This document shows, one piece after another, positions 15,971-24,037 of a stretch of 64,000 nucleotides of DNA. This stretch comes from an uncultured Candidatus Saccharibacteria bacterium (GTDB taxonomy: Bacteria > Patescibacteria > Saccharimonadia > Saccharimonadales > UBA6022): NCBI GenBank assembly GCA_946887425.1, contig CAMPKW010000001.1:1-64000 (forward strand), read 5' to 3'. The first letter of the stretch is position 1, and every line of letters starts with the position of its first letter. The notes below the pieces were generated by a model. It was not told where the DNA came from, made no database searches, and was given only the letters and a program-made list of their open reading frames with translations. The position numbers were made by a program, and so were the translations under genes.

Positions 15971-16060
15971 TGGCGGAGAGGGAGAGATTCGAACTCTCGG
16001 TACCATTGCTGGCACGACGGTTTTCAAGACCGTTCCCTTAAACCACTCGGGCACCTCTCC
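15971..16060 (-). tRNA. tRNA-Ser (anticodon UGA)
   Basis: This is a class II tRNA on the minus strand with acceptor GGAGAGG/CCTCTCC, discriminator G, encoded CCA, GTTCGAATC and a long variable arm. The anticodon stem is ACGGT/ACCGT with loop CTTGAAA, anticodon TGA, which reads UCA and possibly the other UCN codons. Confidence 0.95.
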
Positions 16061-16106
16061 GTATGAGTAGCTCGAAAACAATATTAACAGATTGAACCTA
16101 TTAAGT

Positions 16107-16769
16107 CTAGTGAAGTGGCTGACGAGCAATCGCCGCTATCCATACATCCTTCGCTCCCGCCTGCTTCAGCGCCTTAGCGGCATACTTAATCGTCGCACCA
16201 GTCGTCACGACATCATCAAGCAATAAATAGCAGGCGGTCTCATCAATATCTTTAGCCATAAAAGCCTGCTTTGCTTGCGCAGTTCGTACGGACCGGCTCG
16301 CTTCGCGTTGCTTTGTTTGAGTAGCTCGAACAAGTGGGCGAGCCACAGGCAGATCCAATTGCCTGCCAAGGGATCTCGCGACAAGGATAGTGTGATCATA
16401 TCCGCGCTCACGAATATGTGCACTTATAGTCGGTACCGGTACGATGACGACATTGTCGGGTAAATCAGGCAGTATGGCGGCGAGAAGGTCGGCGGCAACC
16501 TTGTGCGCTTCACGGACACGCTCAAATTTATATCGATCTATCAATTCCTGAAGCGTCCCAGACCGTTCCCCGGCGCACCACGCACGAGAATAGGGGACAA
16601 TACACCGTCGACATACACCATTTACTCCTGACACGCCTCCGCAGCCAATACAGCCCATAAATACGTCATTAACGATGTCATATTTACAATTTACACATAG
16701 CAAACCTTGTAATTTTCCACAACCACAACAGGGGTGTGGTGCTATAAATGAGAGTACTTTATCAATCAT
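16107..16769 (-). CDS. comF: ComF family protein (phosphoribosyltransferase fold)
   Basis: ComF proteins are needed for transformation DNA uptake in several bacteria. The product has an N-terminal zinc finger (CCGCG, CVNC, CIGCGG, CRRC within the first 60 residues) and a PRTase domain with IVPVPT..H.RERGYDH and the PRPP loop LLLDDVVTTGATI near the C-terminus. The start is placed at ATG 16769 (220 residues). The longer frame from 16817 would begin inside the -10 sequence TATACT of its own promoter. It is divergent from hsp20. Presence next to pilin genes fits a natural competence role, which is inference. Confidence 0.88.
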   Translation of the reverse strand: MIDKVLSFIAPHPCCGCGKLQGLLCVNCKYDIVNDVFMGCIGCGGVSGVNGVCRRCIVPYSRAWCAGERSGTLQELIDRYKFERVREAHKVAADLLAAILPDLPDNVVIVPVPTISAHIRERGYDHTILVARSLGRQLDLPVARPLVRATQTKQREASRSVRTAQAKQAFMAKDIDETACYLLLDDVVTTGATIKYAAKALKQAGAKDVWIAAIARQPLH

Positions 16770-16823
16770 TGTGTTTTTTACGTTTAGAGCCTTACTTTCA
16801 TTGATTATAGTATACATATTGGT

Positions 16824-16829
16824 TATACT
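16824..16829 (+). promoter_or_regulatory. -10 of hsp20
   Basis: TATACT lies 47 bases before the ATG at 16877. The leader contains a weak CTATT/AATAG hairpin and the Shine-Dalgarno. Confidence 0.5.
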
Positions 16830-16876
16830 GATAGAGACTATTTGTCAATAGAGCCTAGAGAAAAGTGGAGGATATC

Positions 16877-17347
16877 ATGGCACGGAAACAAAACGACGAC
16901 TTGCTCATCGAGGACGAACTCGCTGCAGCATTCCTGAACGACGAAGACCTAACAACAAGCGAACCAACAGCTCCGGCAGCACCATCAGCTGACGAAAACT
17001 GGGACGAAGCAGAGGATGATTTTCCTGGCCAACTCGCAGTAGACGTATACGAAACTGAAGAGCGGCTTGTAGTAAAAGCACGTACAGCAGGTGTTAACAA
17101 AGAAGATCTTGACGTAAGCATCAGCGACGGCATCCTAACAATCAGCGGCACACTAAGTAGCGGCGATGACTCAGATGCAATCAACTGGCACATTCAAGAA
17201 TGCTACTGGGGTGAATTTAGCCGCACACTAGCACTCCCTGTTGCCGTAAAAGAAGATGAAGTAGAAGCAGTCCTAAAAGACGGCGTACTCTCAATCAGCT
17301 TCCTGAAGGTTAAACAAGAACAAGCTAAGAAGATTCAGATTCTTTAA
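16877..17347 (+). CDS. Small heat shock protein (Hsp20/alpha-crystallin)
   Basis: This is an ATP-independent holdase. The 156-residue product has an acidic N-terminal tail (about 1-50) and an alpha-crystallin domain (about 55-140) with LAVDVYETEERLVVKARTAGV, GILTISG and the characteristic FSRTLALPVAV...AVLKDGVLSIS. It ends with a KKIQIL tail containing an IXI/L-type motif. The start is the ATG preceded by GGAGG at five-base spacing; a GTG at 16865 is part of that Shine-Dalgarno. No CIRCE is visible, unlike groES. Confidence 0.95.
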   Translation: MARKQNDDLLIEDELAAAFLNDEDLTTSEPTAPAAPSADENWDEAEDDFPGQLAVDVYETEERLVVKARTAGVNKEDLDVSISDGILTISGTLSSGDDSDAINWHIQECYWGEFSRTLALPVAVKEDEVEAVLKDGVLSISFLKVKQEQAKKIQIL

Positions 17348-17362
17348 TAGAACTGATCACCT

Positions 17363-17400
17363 ATATAAAAACGACCCTAGCGAGAGGGTCGTTTTTATAT
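17363..17400. terminator. Terminator of hsp20
   Basis: A 16-bp perfect stem ATATAAAAACGACCCT with a 6-base loop AGCGAG. Confidence 0.92.
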
Positions 17401-17440
17401 GCGCTAACTCTACGCATAAAATTCATAGTATAAATTAGGT

Positions 17441-17476
17441 ATTAAAAATACCCGCGATGAGGCGGGTATTTTTAAT
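17441..17476. terminator. Terminator of the minus-strand pilin operon
   Basis: A 15-bp perfect stem ATTAAAAATACCCGC with a 6-base loop. On the minus strand it lies just after the last pilin gene. Confidence 0.92.
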
Positions 17477-17493
17477 GAAAGGCTACAGATAAG

Positions 17494-17916
17494 CTATGCG
17501 CCTACGCCCGTAAGACCCTTAAGTACGAAGTTAACGATCGCAAAGGCAAGTACTGCTACGATAATACCGACAATGGCGTACATAATCGTGTTCTTAGCAG
17601 ACGTCACAGCACTACTATCGCCACCTGAGATGGTGTAGCGAATACCACCGATAATAAGCATGATAACGCTGATCGCACCGATGATGAAGAGAAGGATGTT
17701 TACGATTGTCGTAAAGATACCGCCGTCACCAAAAAGTGTAGGAGGTGTTTCAGCACCCTTAGCACACTGCGCGCCCTGTGAAATTGTACCTATGCCATTT
17801 TCAGGACAAGCCGCCTGGGCGTTTGCTGTTTGAGCTGGCGCAAGTGCAACCACACCGAAGGCAAGAACAGGCACTGCAAGTAGGCTCGCAAGCATCGTCT
17901 TAATTGTTTTAGTCAT
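17494..17916 (-). CDS. T4SS pilin-like protein, copy 2 (operon gene 5)
   Basis: The 140-residue product has a cleavable signal peptide (to ANA|QA near residue 34) and a short cysteine pair (ACPENG, QCAKG). Then comes the two-helix pilin core with FGDGGIFTTIVNILLFIIGA and GIRYTISGGDSSAVTSAKNT. It is the closest relative of the plus-strand pilin at 15518. AAGGAAC serves as Shine-Dalgarno 9 bases before the ATG. It is the last gene of the five-pilin operon and is separated by 75 bases from the gene before it, so it may also have its own promoter. Confidence 0.85.
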   Translation of the reverse strand: MTKTIKTMLASLLAVPVLAFGVVALAPAQTANAQAACPENGIGTISQGAQCAKGAETPPTLFGDGGIFTTIVNILLFIIGAISVIMLIIGGIRYTISGGDSSAVTSAKNTIMYAIVGIIVAVLAFAIVNFVLKGLTGVGA

Positions 17917-17991
17917 TTCGTTTAGTTCCTTTCGTTATAGAATCTATCTAAAGTTATATCAAATATAATCATTCTTGTTAAGGGGCAAATA

Positions 17992-18420
17992 TTACAATAG
18001 TTGCTGTGTAACAGTTGCGGTCGTACCTGGAGCTGGCTTAGGCTTGAACGCCGTAAGCACAAAGTTGATGATTGCAAAGGCAAGAATAGCCACAACAAGC
18101 CCGATGATTGAATACATCAACGTATTCTTCGCAGCCGTTACAGAGCTCGCATCACCACCCGATGTCGTATAGCGGATACCCGCAACGATAATCATAATTA
18201 CCGATATAGCACCCAAGATAAACAACAAGGTGTTTACAATAGGGGTAAGAATCTTGCCGACAGTTTGATTCTCTTTATCTTTACAGACAGCCGATTCATT
18301 ATTGGCATTGGCCGCACATGGCTGAAATACGTCAACCGGCGCAGCACCAGCGGGCGTCGCTAGCCCTACAACACCAAATACCAGTGCTGCACTTACGATA
18401 ACCTGTTTCATACTTTTCAT
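17992..18420 (-). CDS. T4SS pilin-like protein, copy 3 (operon gene 4)
   Basis: The start is ATG 18420, behind AGGAAGG (7-base spacing); the product begins MKSMKQVIVSAALVFGVVGL and has 142 residues. The signal peptide probably ends at GAA|AP. A short cysteine pair lies in the mature N-terminus (FQPCAANANN, AVCKDK). The core has NTLLFILGAISVIMIIVAGIRYT, TSGGDASSVTAAKNT and a second helix, followed by a proline/threonine tail. It is one base from the preceding pilin gene. Confidence 0.85.
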   Translation of the reverse strand: MKSMKQVIVSAALVFGVVGLATPAGAAPVDVFQPCAANANNESAVCKDKENQTVGKILTPIVNTLLFILGAISVIMIIVAGIRYTTSGGDASSVTAAKNTLMYSIIGLVVAILAFAIINFVLTAFKPKPAPGTTATVTQQLL

Positions 18421-18421
18421 T

Positions 18422-18706
18422 TTAAAACCTTCCTGCAACAAATTGCGTAATGAAAAATGCCAACCCAATAACAATAATACCTACCACTGCATACAAGATC
18501 ATATTTTTAGCTTTCTTTACTGCACCAGCATCGCCACCAGAAGTGGTATATATATAACCAGCAATAATAATCACTATCACTCCTACAATACCAGCAACCA
18601 AGTACACAATCCCTAAGATGTCGGCTATGCCGGCAGTGCCATCGACCTTCGGGATGTTTAATTCGTCTGCGCTCAATGTTTGAGCAAGGGTGTTAAGTAA
18701 CTGCAT
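18422..18706 (-). CDS. T4SS pilin-like protein, copy 4 (operon gene 3, short)
   Basis: The 94-residue product lacks an obvious cleavable signal peptide but keeps the two-helix core: IVYLVAGIVGVIVIIIAGYIYTT, the loop SGGDAGAVKKAKNMI and a second helix. It may be a shorter pilin or an accessory membrane subunit. Its ATG overlaps the stop of the upstream gene (TAATG), so it is translationally coupled. Confidence 0.8.
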   Translation of the reverse strand: MQLLNTLAQTLSADELNIPKVDGTAGIADILGIVYLVAGIVGVIVIIIAGYIYTTSGGDAGAVKKAKNMILYAVVGIIVIGLAFFITQFVAGRF

Positions 18707-19134
18707 TATTTTATAATTCCTGATACTAAGTTAACAATTGCCACCGAGGCGATAGAAATCACCAACCCTATAATAGCGTTCAATAGGGTTGTGCGCCCCT
18801 TTGCAGCACCGTCCGATCCGCCAGCGGTCATAAAAATGAATCCACCGTAGATAATAAATGCTATACAAATATACGCAACCAGATGCAGCATAATCTCAAT
18901 AACATTGAGTACAATCTTCCAAATATAGTTTGATAGTCCACCTAGCTCATCCGGGCTTTTTAGTTTTTTACAATCGGTGTCATTCTGAAGCCCCTTATAC
19001 CAAGGTGGAATAGTCATAATATTACCGCCAGTACATGCCGCAGAGGCAGTTTGCGGAGAAAGGGTAGTAAATGTCACGCCACCCACGGTTGATGCGAAGA
19101 CAATAGCGAGTAACCAGTTTTTTATGTGTTTCAT
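18706..19134 (-). CDS. T4SS pilin-like protein, copy 5 (operon gene 2)
   Basis: The 142-residue product has a signal peptide (to ASA|AC near residue 33) and two cysteines (ACTGGN and DCKKL) in the mature N-terminus. The first helix is IVLNVIEIMLHLVAYICIAFIIYGG, followed by a FIFMTAGGSDGAAKGRTT loop and the second helix. The GGSDGA loop corresponds to the SGGD/N loop of the other copies. An AAGGAAG Shine-Dalgarno is present. Confidence 0.82.
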   Translation of the reverse strand: MKHIKNWLLAIVFASTVGGVTFTTLSPQTASAACTGGNIMTIPPWYKGLQNDTDCKKLKSPDELGGLSNYIWKIVLNVIEIMLHLVAYICIAFIIYGGFIFMTAGGSDGAAKGRTTLLNAIIGLVISIASVAIVNLVSGIIK

Positions 19135-19150
19135 ATATCTTCCTTATTTT

Positions 19151-19594
19151 TTAGCTTAGTAATCCACCAGGGATTAAGAAGTTGGTTATGGCATACATGA
19201 GTGCGTAGGCAATAAGCCCAATCACGACATTTGTAATAATGCCAATGGCTTTTTTAGTTTGCTCACTGCTGCCACCGGCTGAGGCATAGAGGATAGATCC
19301 ATATACAATACCTCCTACGGCGAGGATGCCAACACCTGTAGTCATTATCTTAATAGCAAGTTTAAGAATCCCCCAAACACCGTTACTATCAACGGGACTC
19401 GGCGCACTTCCGTCGGCACACGTATTATTATTTGGAGCACTTCCATCATTACAAGTGATTTTTCCATTTTCATTACAGCTAATGATAGCGGTCTGAACAC
19501 CTCCGCACTCAGCTGCCAATGCAGCAGGGGCGATAAGAAACGATGCTATACCTATTACTACCGCAAAGCTAACTACTGTTTGTTTTATCTTCAT
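19151..19594 (-). CDS. T4SS pilin-like protein, copy 6 (operon gene 1)
   Basis: The start is ATG 19594, giving 147 residues with a signal peptide ending near ALA|AE. The mature N-terminus contains four cysteines in a CGG...SCNE...TCND...TCAD pattern. The core is GVGILAVGGIVYGSILYASAGGS then KKAIGIITNVVIGLIAYALMYAIT. An upstream in-frame ATG (19669) would extend it through the promoter: TTGCCA and TATTTT spaced by 17 bases place the start next to ATG 19594, so this first gene is probably leaderless. Confidence 0.8.
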   Translation of the reverse strand: MKIKQTVVSFAVVIGIASFLIAPAALAAECGGVQTAIISCNENGKITCNDGSAPNNNTCADGSAPSPVDSNGVWGILKLAIKIMTTGVGILAVGGIVYGSILYASAGGSSEQTKKAIGIITNVVIGLIAYALMYAITNFLIPGGLLS

Positions 19595-19602
19595 ACTATC
19601 TA

Positions 19603-19631
19603 TAAAATACGATAAAACACCCCGAGTGGCA
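19603..19631 (-). promoter_or_regulatory. Promoter of the five-pilin operon
   Basis: On the minus strand TTGCCA is followed after 17 bases by TATTTT, which ends 9 bases before the ATG at 19594. Confidence 0.5.
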
Positions 19632-19747
19632 AGTCTTTCACCATAAAAATAACCATAAAGGTATTGCATTTTTAAGCAATATAGTGTATAAATAGGTTAA
19701 ATCAACCACCGTTTTAAGCGCCCACATAAGTGTGCAAGGAACAAAGC

Positions 19748-20707
19748 ATGAGCATCGAATCCCAACAGCCCACCAACAGCAACGATAGCGAACAACGTGT
19801 CGATCCATCAACTATAGAGACACCTAGCTCCCATGAAGTACGCGCCGCTGTCATGGCTGAGACTCAAGATGATCATGATGAAATTATCACTAAAGAGCGC
19901 CGCTTCGGCCGCGGGGTAATAATCGGTGTTCCACTCGCGATAACTGGAGTACTAGCTGCCGGCTCTGCGCTTTTTATGAGCAATGCTGAACACACAGATC
20001 CTCATGCGAATACCAATACGACCTCGCCTGCAGGGGAAACTAATGGGGCGCAAACCCCAACAAGTCCAGTAGAAAGTCCCCTCGCAAGTCCTACGAACCT
20101 AGGGCCACTTGAAACACCAAAACCTACTGCTACGGCTGAAACTCAAAAACCAACCGTGGAAGTAATGCCTGTGTCACTTGAGAAATACAAGGCGATGACC
20201 ATTGATCAGTTCGCAGCGCTACCAAAGTCAGAACAGCTTACTTATTGGTCATGGCAATCTCGCAGCATTGATGATTTTGCTAAAAGATTACACGAGACAA
20301 CGCTTGATCCACGAGATAAGCCTGTTCTAGCGTCAGAAACGAATACGGCACAAGAAATAGCAGCTATACAAGCTAACAATATACGATTTATTTTTAGCAT
20401 TGAAGACGACCTCGAAAGAGAGAAGGCATTAACTACAGTATTGTTTGACGGAAGAGCCTCTGATGCATACCCACTCTGGAAGAGCCACCTAAAACAAATA
20501 CCAAGTAATATCTTAAATCTAAAACTTTTAGCTAAAAATGTCGCCGCGACATCAGATGTGGTGTCCGTAGGCCCCCGGGGTATAGTAAATGGTATTACAT
20601 TTCAAGATACAACACTCTCAGACGGCTCGCGTCTAACGCGTGGATATTACGTACCATATCAGGATGCCCAAACAGGCACTCAAACTTCCACCTGGATTCG
20701 TCAGTAA
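19748..20707 (+). CDS. Hypothetical single-pass membrane protein with extracellular domain
   Basis: I do not recognise this family. The start at 19748 follows AAGGAA by 8 bases; the in-frame GTG at 19730 is upstream of the Shine-Dalgarno. The 319-residue product has an acidic cytoplasmic N-terminus, one membrane helix (about residues 56-78, IGVPLAITGVLAAGSALFM) and an extracellular threonine/proline-rich linker (about 85-140). A globular domain (about 145-319) contains repeated EKYKAMTIDQFAALPKSEQ-like helical turns. It lies at the head of the T4SS block and is separated from the VirB6-like gene by a terminator. Confidence 0.65.
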   Translation: MSIESQQPTNSNDSEQRVDPSTIETPSSHEVRAAVMAETQDDHDEIITKERRFGRGVIIGVPLAITGVLAAGSALFMSNAEHTDPHANTNTTSPAGETNGAQTPTSPVESPLASPTNLGPLETPKPTATAETQKPTVEVMPVSLEKYKAMTIDQFAALPKSEQLTYWSWQSRSIDDFAKRLHETTLDPRDKPVLASETNTAQEIAAIQANNIRFIFSIEDDLEREKALTTVLFDGRASDAYPLWKSHLKQIPSNILNLKLLAKNVAATSDVVSVGPRGIVNGITFQDTTLSDGSRLTRGYYVPYQDAQTGTQTSTWIRQ

Positions 20708-20729
20708 TAGACAATACTTATAATTAGAA

Positions 20730-20773
20730 AGAACAAGAAATAGCCCTTAATATAAAGGGCTATTTCTTGTTCT
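20730..20773. terminator. Strong hairpin terminator
   Basis: A 19-bp perfect stem AGAACAAGAAATAGCCCTT with a 6-base loop lies between the 19.7-kb gene and the first VirB6-like gene. Confidence 0.88.
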
Positions 20774-20809
20774 GATGTGTTACTTATGCTTAAATACAAG
20801 CATATTACT

Positions 20810-23800
20810 ATGTATACCCATGCAAAACAAACATTGACTCGGTCTCTCCTGCTCATTACTGCGCTAATTATCGCACTACCACTTAGCCTGTTCCTTAGTC
20901 AGGTAGCTACCGCAGCCGACCCTGCTGACAGAAGCACCCAAGACCAAGCAAAGCTCTTCACGTACTACACGGCAATCCGAGGATGTGCAAATAAATCCTT
21001 AAAAGATGTTATCTCAACCAGTGCCCAGGACGTCTCGGGCACCGATCCGTCAAACTGGTTCAATAATGAAGTAACCGCCTACGTATATCCTAGCGGCAAC
21101 ACCAACATGAAATGCCAAGACATTATGAAAGGCATTGCTTCCACGTGGGGCTCACCAAATTACGGTCAATTTCTTGAGTCTGCCGGCTACAAGCTAGATA
21201 CAAGCAAGCCAGAATATAAATGGTCATCCGGCAGCGAAGATGTGCGCCGAGATAGTTTCACCGCTGCAATATTAAAAAAATCACCTGGCATTGACAGGTT
21301 AAGCGATGCTGCAAAATATTCGCTCTACTATAGCTCTCTTGTCGGTGATTGTAAGGCAGAGGATAAGGGCCTTTACAGTACGCTATCGAACACATCATTC
21401 CAAGCCTGGGCGAACGACTCACATAGAGAGGGTGACTATGTGTATAAAAAAATTACTCTCGCCGATGGTGAGCATGTCATCAAACGACTATTTAATGCAG
21501 ATGTCATAGTCTACGGATGGAAAGCGCATAGTGCATTCACTGGAGTAAAAGATCAGAACTGCCAATCTATCTCCGACACCGTATCTCAAACAGCGGGGGC
21601 TTATGCGTTTAACCAAGCTAAAATAGCCTGCAAGACAACTGGCCCAAAGTATACCTCAGCCAATCTTGTTGATGCCTGCGCCACTGGATCTACCAACAAA
21701 ACAGCCGCTATTACTTTCTGCGTAACAAAATACCCAGGTGTTTTTTCGGGCGGAGGAGGATCAACACAACAAGCAGAGAAGGCCGCTTGTTTTGTCGGTC
21801 AAGGTAATGGCGGCGGCGGTGACTGTATAGAGGCTGGATTCACAACCTCTGCATTACTACAGGCTTGTATTAATGGATCGAAAAATAAAGGTAATGCAGA
21901 ATACTGCAATACGACTTATCCCGCACCAGATAATTTAAAACCAGGTCAGCCGGTAGACCCAAAAGAGGCAGAGCGAAATGCATGCCAAACTGGACTCAGT
22001 ACCCAGGTATCCGTACCGGGGATTACTCAGCCTACCCTAGCAGCAGATACTTGTGCTGAAAATCCTGATGCCGAAGGTTGCCAACAAGAGGATCGAACAT
22101 CATGTGCCGTAGAAGGTGTAGGCTGGATCGTATGTCCAGTTGCGGGCTTTTTGGGTATGCTTACCGACGGACTTTTCGCTGTCCTAACGACACTACTTAG
22201 CTTCACGCCTATTCGCGATAACGATGCAACCTATGACACTTGGCAAGCGATGAGGAATATTGCCAATGCAGCCTTTGTGATTGCATTCTTAATTTTGATC
22301 TTTTCACAATTAACCGGCGCCGGCATCACTAATTACGGCATTAAAAAGATGATTCCACGCTTGATAGCGGCAGCTATTTTAGTAAATGTCTCATTCTTCA
22401 TCTGTCAGATTGCTGTCGATCTTTCCAACATTCTTGGCTATTCTCTGCAAAGTCTAATGACGAATGCTTCCAAAACTGTCAGTGGTGACTCGAATAGCCT
22501 CGACATATGGGGTGATCTTGTAGGATGGATCATCGCTGGCGGAATAGGAACACTCGGAATTGGTAGTGCGGCACTCACCATAAGCGCGGCGGGTGGCTGG
22601 ATACCGGCGCTCGCTCTACTCTTGCCAGTACTCGTAACTGTCTTATTTGCAGTACTTACCGTTGTTCTCGTACTGGCTGCACGCCAAGCCTTGATTATTA
22701 TACTTATAGTAATATCGCCACTTGCATTCGTAGCCTATCTACTACCAAACACTGAAGACTGGTTTCATAAGTGGCGCAAGCTTTTCATAACCTTACTTCT
22801 CATGTTCCCGATTATCTCAGTTATTTTTGGCGGCTCCCAACTTGCGGCGGCAGTTATTCGAGCAGGCACCAACAATCCACTCATATATATCCTCTCATTA
22901 GCCGTTCAAGTTATCCCATTCTTCCTCGTTCCTATCATCATGAAGACGGCAGGTGGATTGCTTAATCGGTTTGGCGGTATCGTCAACAATCCAAGTAAGG
23001 GTCCTTTTGATAAGCTACGCAAACGCGCCGAAGACTATGCAGGATATAGAAGCAATAATGCAAACGCTGCAAATTTGAAGCGAGATCCAAGCATGAAAGC
23101 GAATAGATTCTCTTTCACAGGTCGAGCACGCCGGAATGCTGAGAGAAGTGCCATCTACAATTCAGCAGAAAACAGAGTAAAAGAAGCCGGAGTTGAATAT
23201 ATCGGCAATCAGCTCAGTCCCGATAAGAGCGGACAGCCTGGAAGTCCTCAGTTTGCCGCAAAAATGGCAGGCGTAGGAGTTAATGACAATAGCGCAGCCG
23301 CCACCGACGCCATCATGCAAGCAATGGCAAGAGGCGCCTCAGCCGTGGATGAAATCGAGGCAAAAGAGCTCAAAGCTGGACACGTATTATTGTCAAACGC
23401 ACAGATTGACCAGACGGGTCTTAATAATCTGTTGACTGGTAAAGATGCTATCGGCATGAACGGTACAAAAGTTACGGCCACGGCAGCAACTACAAAAGCC
23501 GCGGCTTCGATGATGGCAGGTCAAGGGCGCGCGATGGACGTTGTAGCTAAGACACTTGCTACATCAACTGATGATAAAATGCAGAAGTTTGCTGTTAATT
23601 TGATGCAACAGAACTACCCGAAGGCAAAAGAGAAGCAAATTGGACTTACGAGCGAGACTTTATTGAAGGATATTGCAGGCGGAAAATTTGCCGGCAACAC
23701 AGCTGCATTTGACAGTGCCTATGAGGCGGCTTCTGCGGAAAAACTGGTCACTATCACTGTCGACAATATGGCTACTCAGGAAAAAAGCTCATTGGCTGCT

Positions 23801-23935
23801 GGCAAGAAGGGTACGGCTAGTCTTTCGGCGGCTGAAATTGGCAAAATTCACACGACAGCAGCCGCAGTCGTTGGAACTCCTAGTGCTCGCGCAAAGACCA
23901 GCGATGATACATTCGCAATTATTTCCACCCTCTAG
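20810..23935 (+). CDS. VirB6/TrbL-like T4SS membrane protein, paralogue 1
   Basis: The product has 1041 residues from ATG 20810; an in-frame GTG at 20777 would add eleven. Order of parts: a signal peptide-like segment (about 1-37, ending TAA|DP); a secreted domain of about 400 residues rich in cysteine and Asn/Gly, with several C..G/T..NK repeats; a membrane block (about 440-730) with CAVEGVGWIVC, TNYGIKKMIPRL and ARQALIIILIVISPLAFVAYLLP; then a charged cytoplasmic tail of about 300 residues. The membrane block resembles VirB6/TrbL channel components. It shares this block with the next gene. Confidence 0.78.
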   Translation: MYTHAKQTLTRSLLLITALIIALPLSLFLSQVATAADPADRSTQDQAKLFTYYTAIRGCANKSLKDVISTSAQDVSGTDPSNWFNNEVTAYVYPSGNTNMKCQDIMKGIASTWGSPNYGQFLESAGYKLDTSKPEYKWSSGSEDVRRDSFTAAILKKSPGIDRLSDAAKYSLYYSSLVGDCKAEDKGLYSTLSNTSFQAWANDSHREGDYVYKKITLADGEHVIKRLFNADVIVYGWKAHSAFTGVKDQNCQSISDTVSQTAGAYAFNQAKIACKTTGPKYTSANLVDACATGSTNKTAAITFCVTKYPGVFSGGGGSTQQAEKAACFVGQGNGGGGDCIEAGFTTSALLQACINGSKNKGNAEYCNTTYPAPDNLKPGQPVDPKEAERNACQTGLSTQVSVPGITQPTLAADTCAENPDAEGCQQEDRTSCAVEGVGWIVCPVAGFLGMLTDGLFAVLTTLLSFTPIRDNDATYDTWQAMRNIANAAFVIAFLILIFSQLTGAGITNYGIKKMIPRLIAAAILVNVSFFICQIAVDLSNILGYSLQSLMTNASKTVSGDSNSLDIWGDLVGWIIAGGIGTLGIGSAALTISAAGGWIPALALLLPVLVTVLFAVLTVVLVLAARQALIIILIVISPLAFVAYLLPNTEDWFHKWRKLFITLLLMFPIISVIFGGSQLAAAVIRAGTNNPLIYILSLAVQVIPFFLVPIIMKTAGGLLNRFGGIVNNPSKGPFDKLRKRAEDYAGYRSNNANAANLKRDPSMKANRFSFTGRARRNAERSAIYNSAENRVKEAGVEYIGNQLSPDKSGQPGSPQFAAKMAGVGVNDNSAAATDAIMQAMARGASAVDEIEAKELKAGHVLLSNAQIDQTGLNNLLTGKDAIGMNGTKVTATAATTKAAASMMAGQGRAMDVVAKTLATSTDDKMQKFAVNLMQQNYPKAKEKQIGLTSETLLKDIAGGKFAGNTAAFDSAYEAASAEKLVTITVDNMATQEKSSLAAGKKGTASLSAAEIGKIHTTAAAVVGTPSARAKTSDDTFAIISTL

Positions 23936-23999
23936 ACAAATACTTATATTTATACAGATACCACTTCACGGTACTGTAGTCCATTAAGGGTGCCTGTAT

Positions 24000-24028
24000 T
24001 TGACTTTTGTTGTGTAAAATGGTAAACT
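24000..24028 (+). promoter_or_regulatory. Promoter of VirB6-like paralogue 2, leaderless
   Basis: TTGACT and TAAACT are spaced by 17 bases with a TGG before the -10. The -10 ends 9 bases before the ATG at 24038. Confidence 0.65.
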
Positions 24029-24037
24029 AGCAGGGAT

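Noticed and set aside
16840..16877. RNA thermometer in the hsp20 leader
   Set aside because: Only a weak 5-bp hairpin is visible, and it does not cover the GGAGG ribosome binding site.
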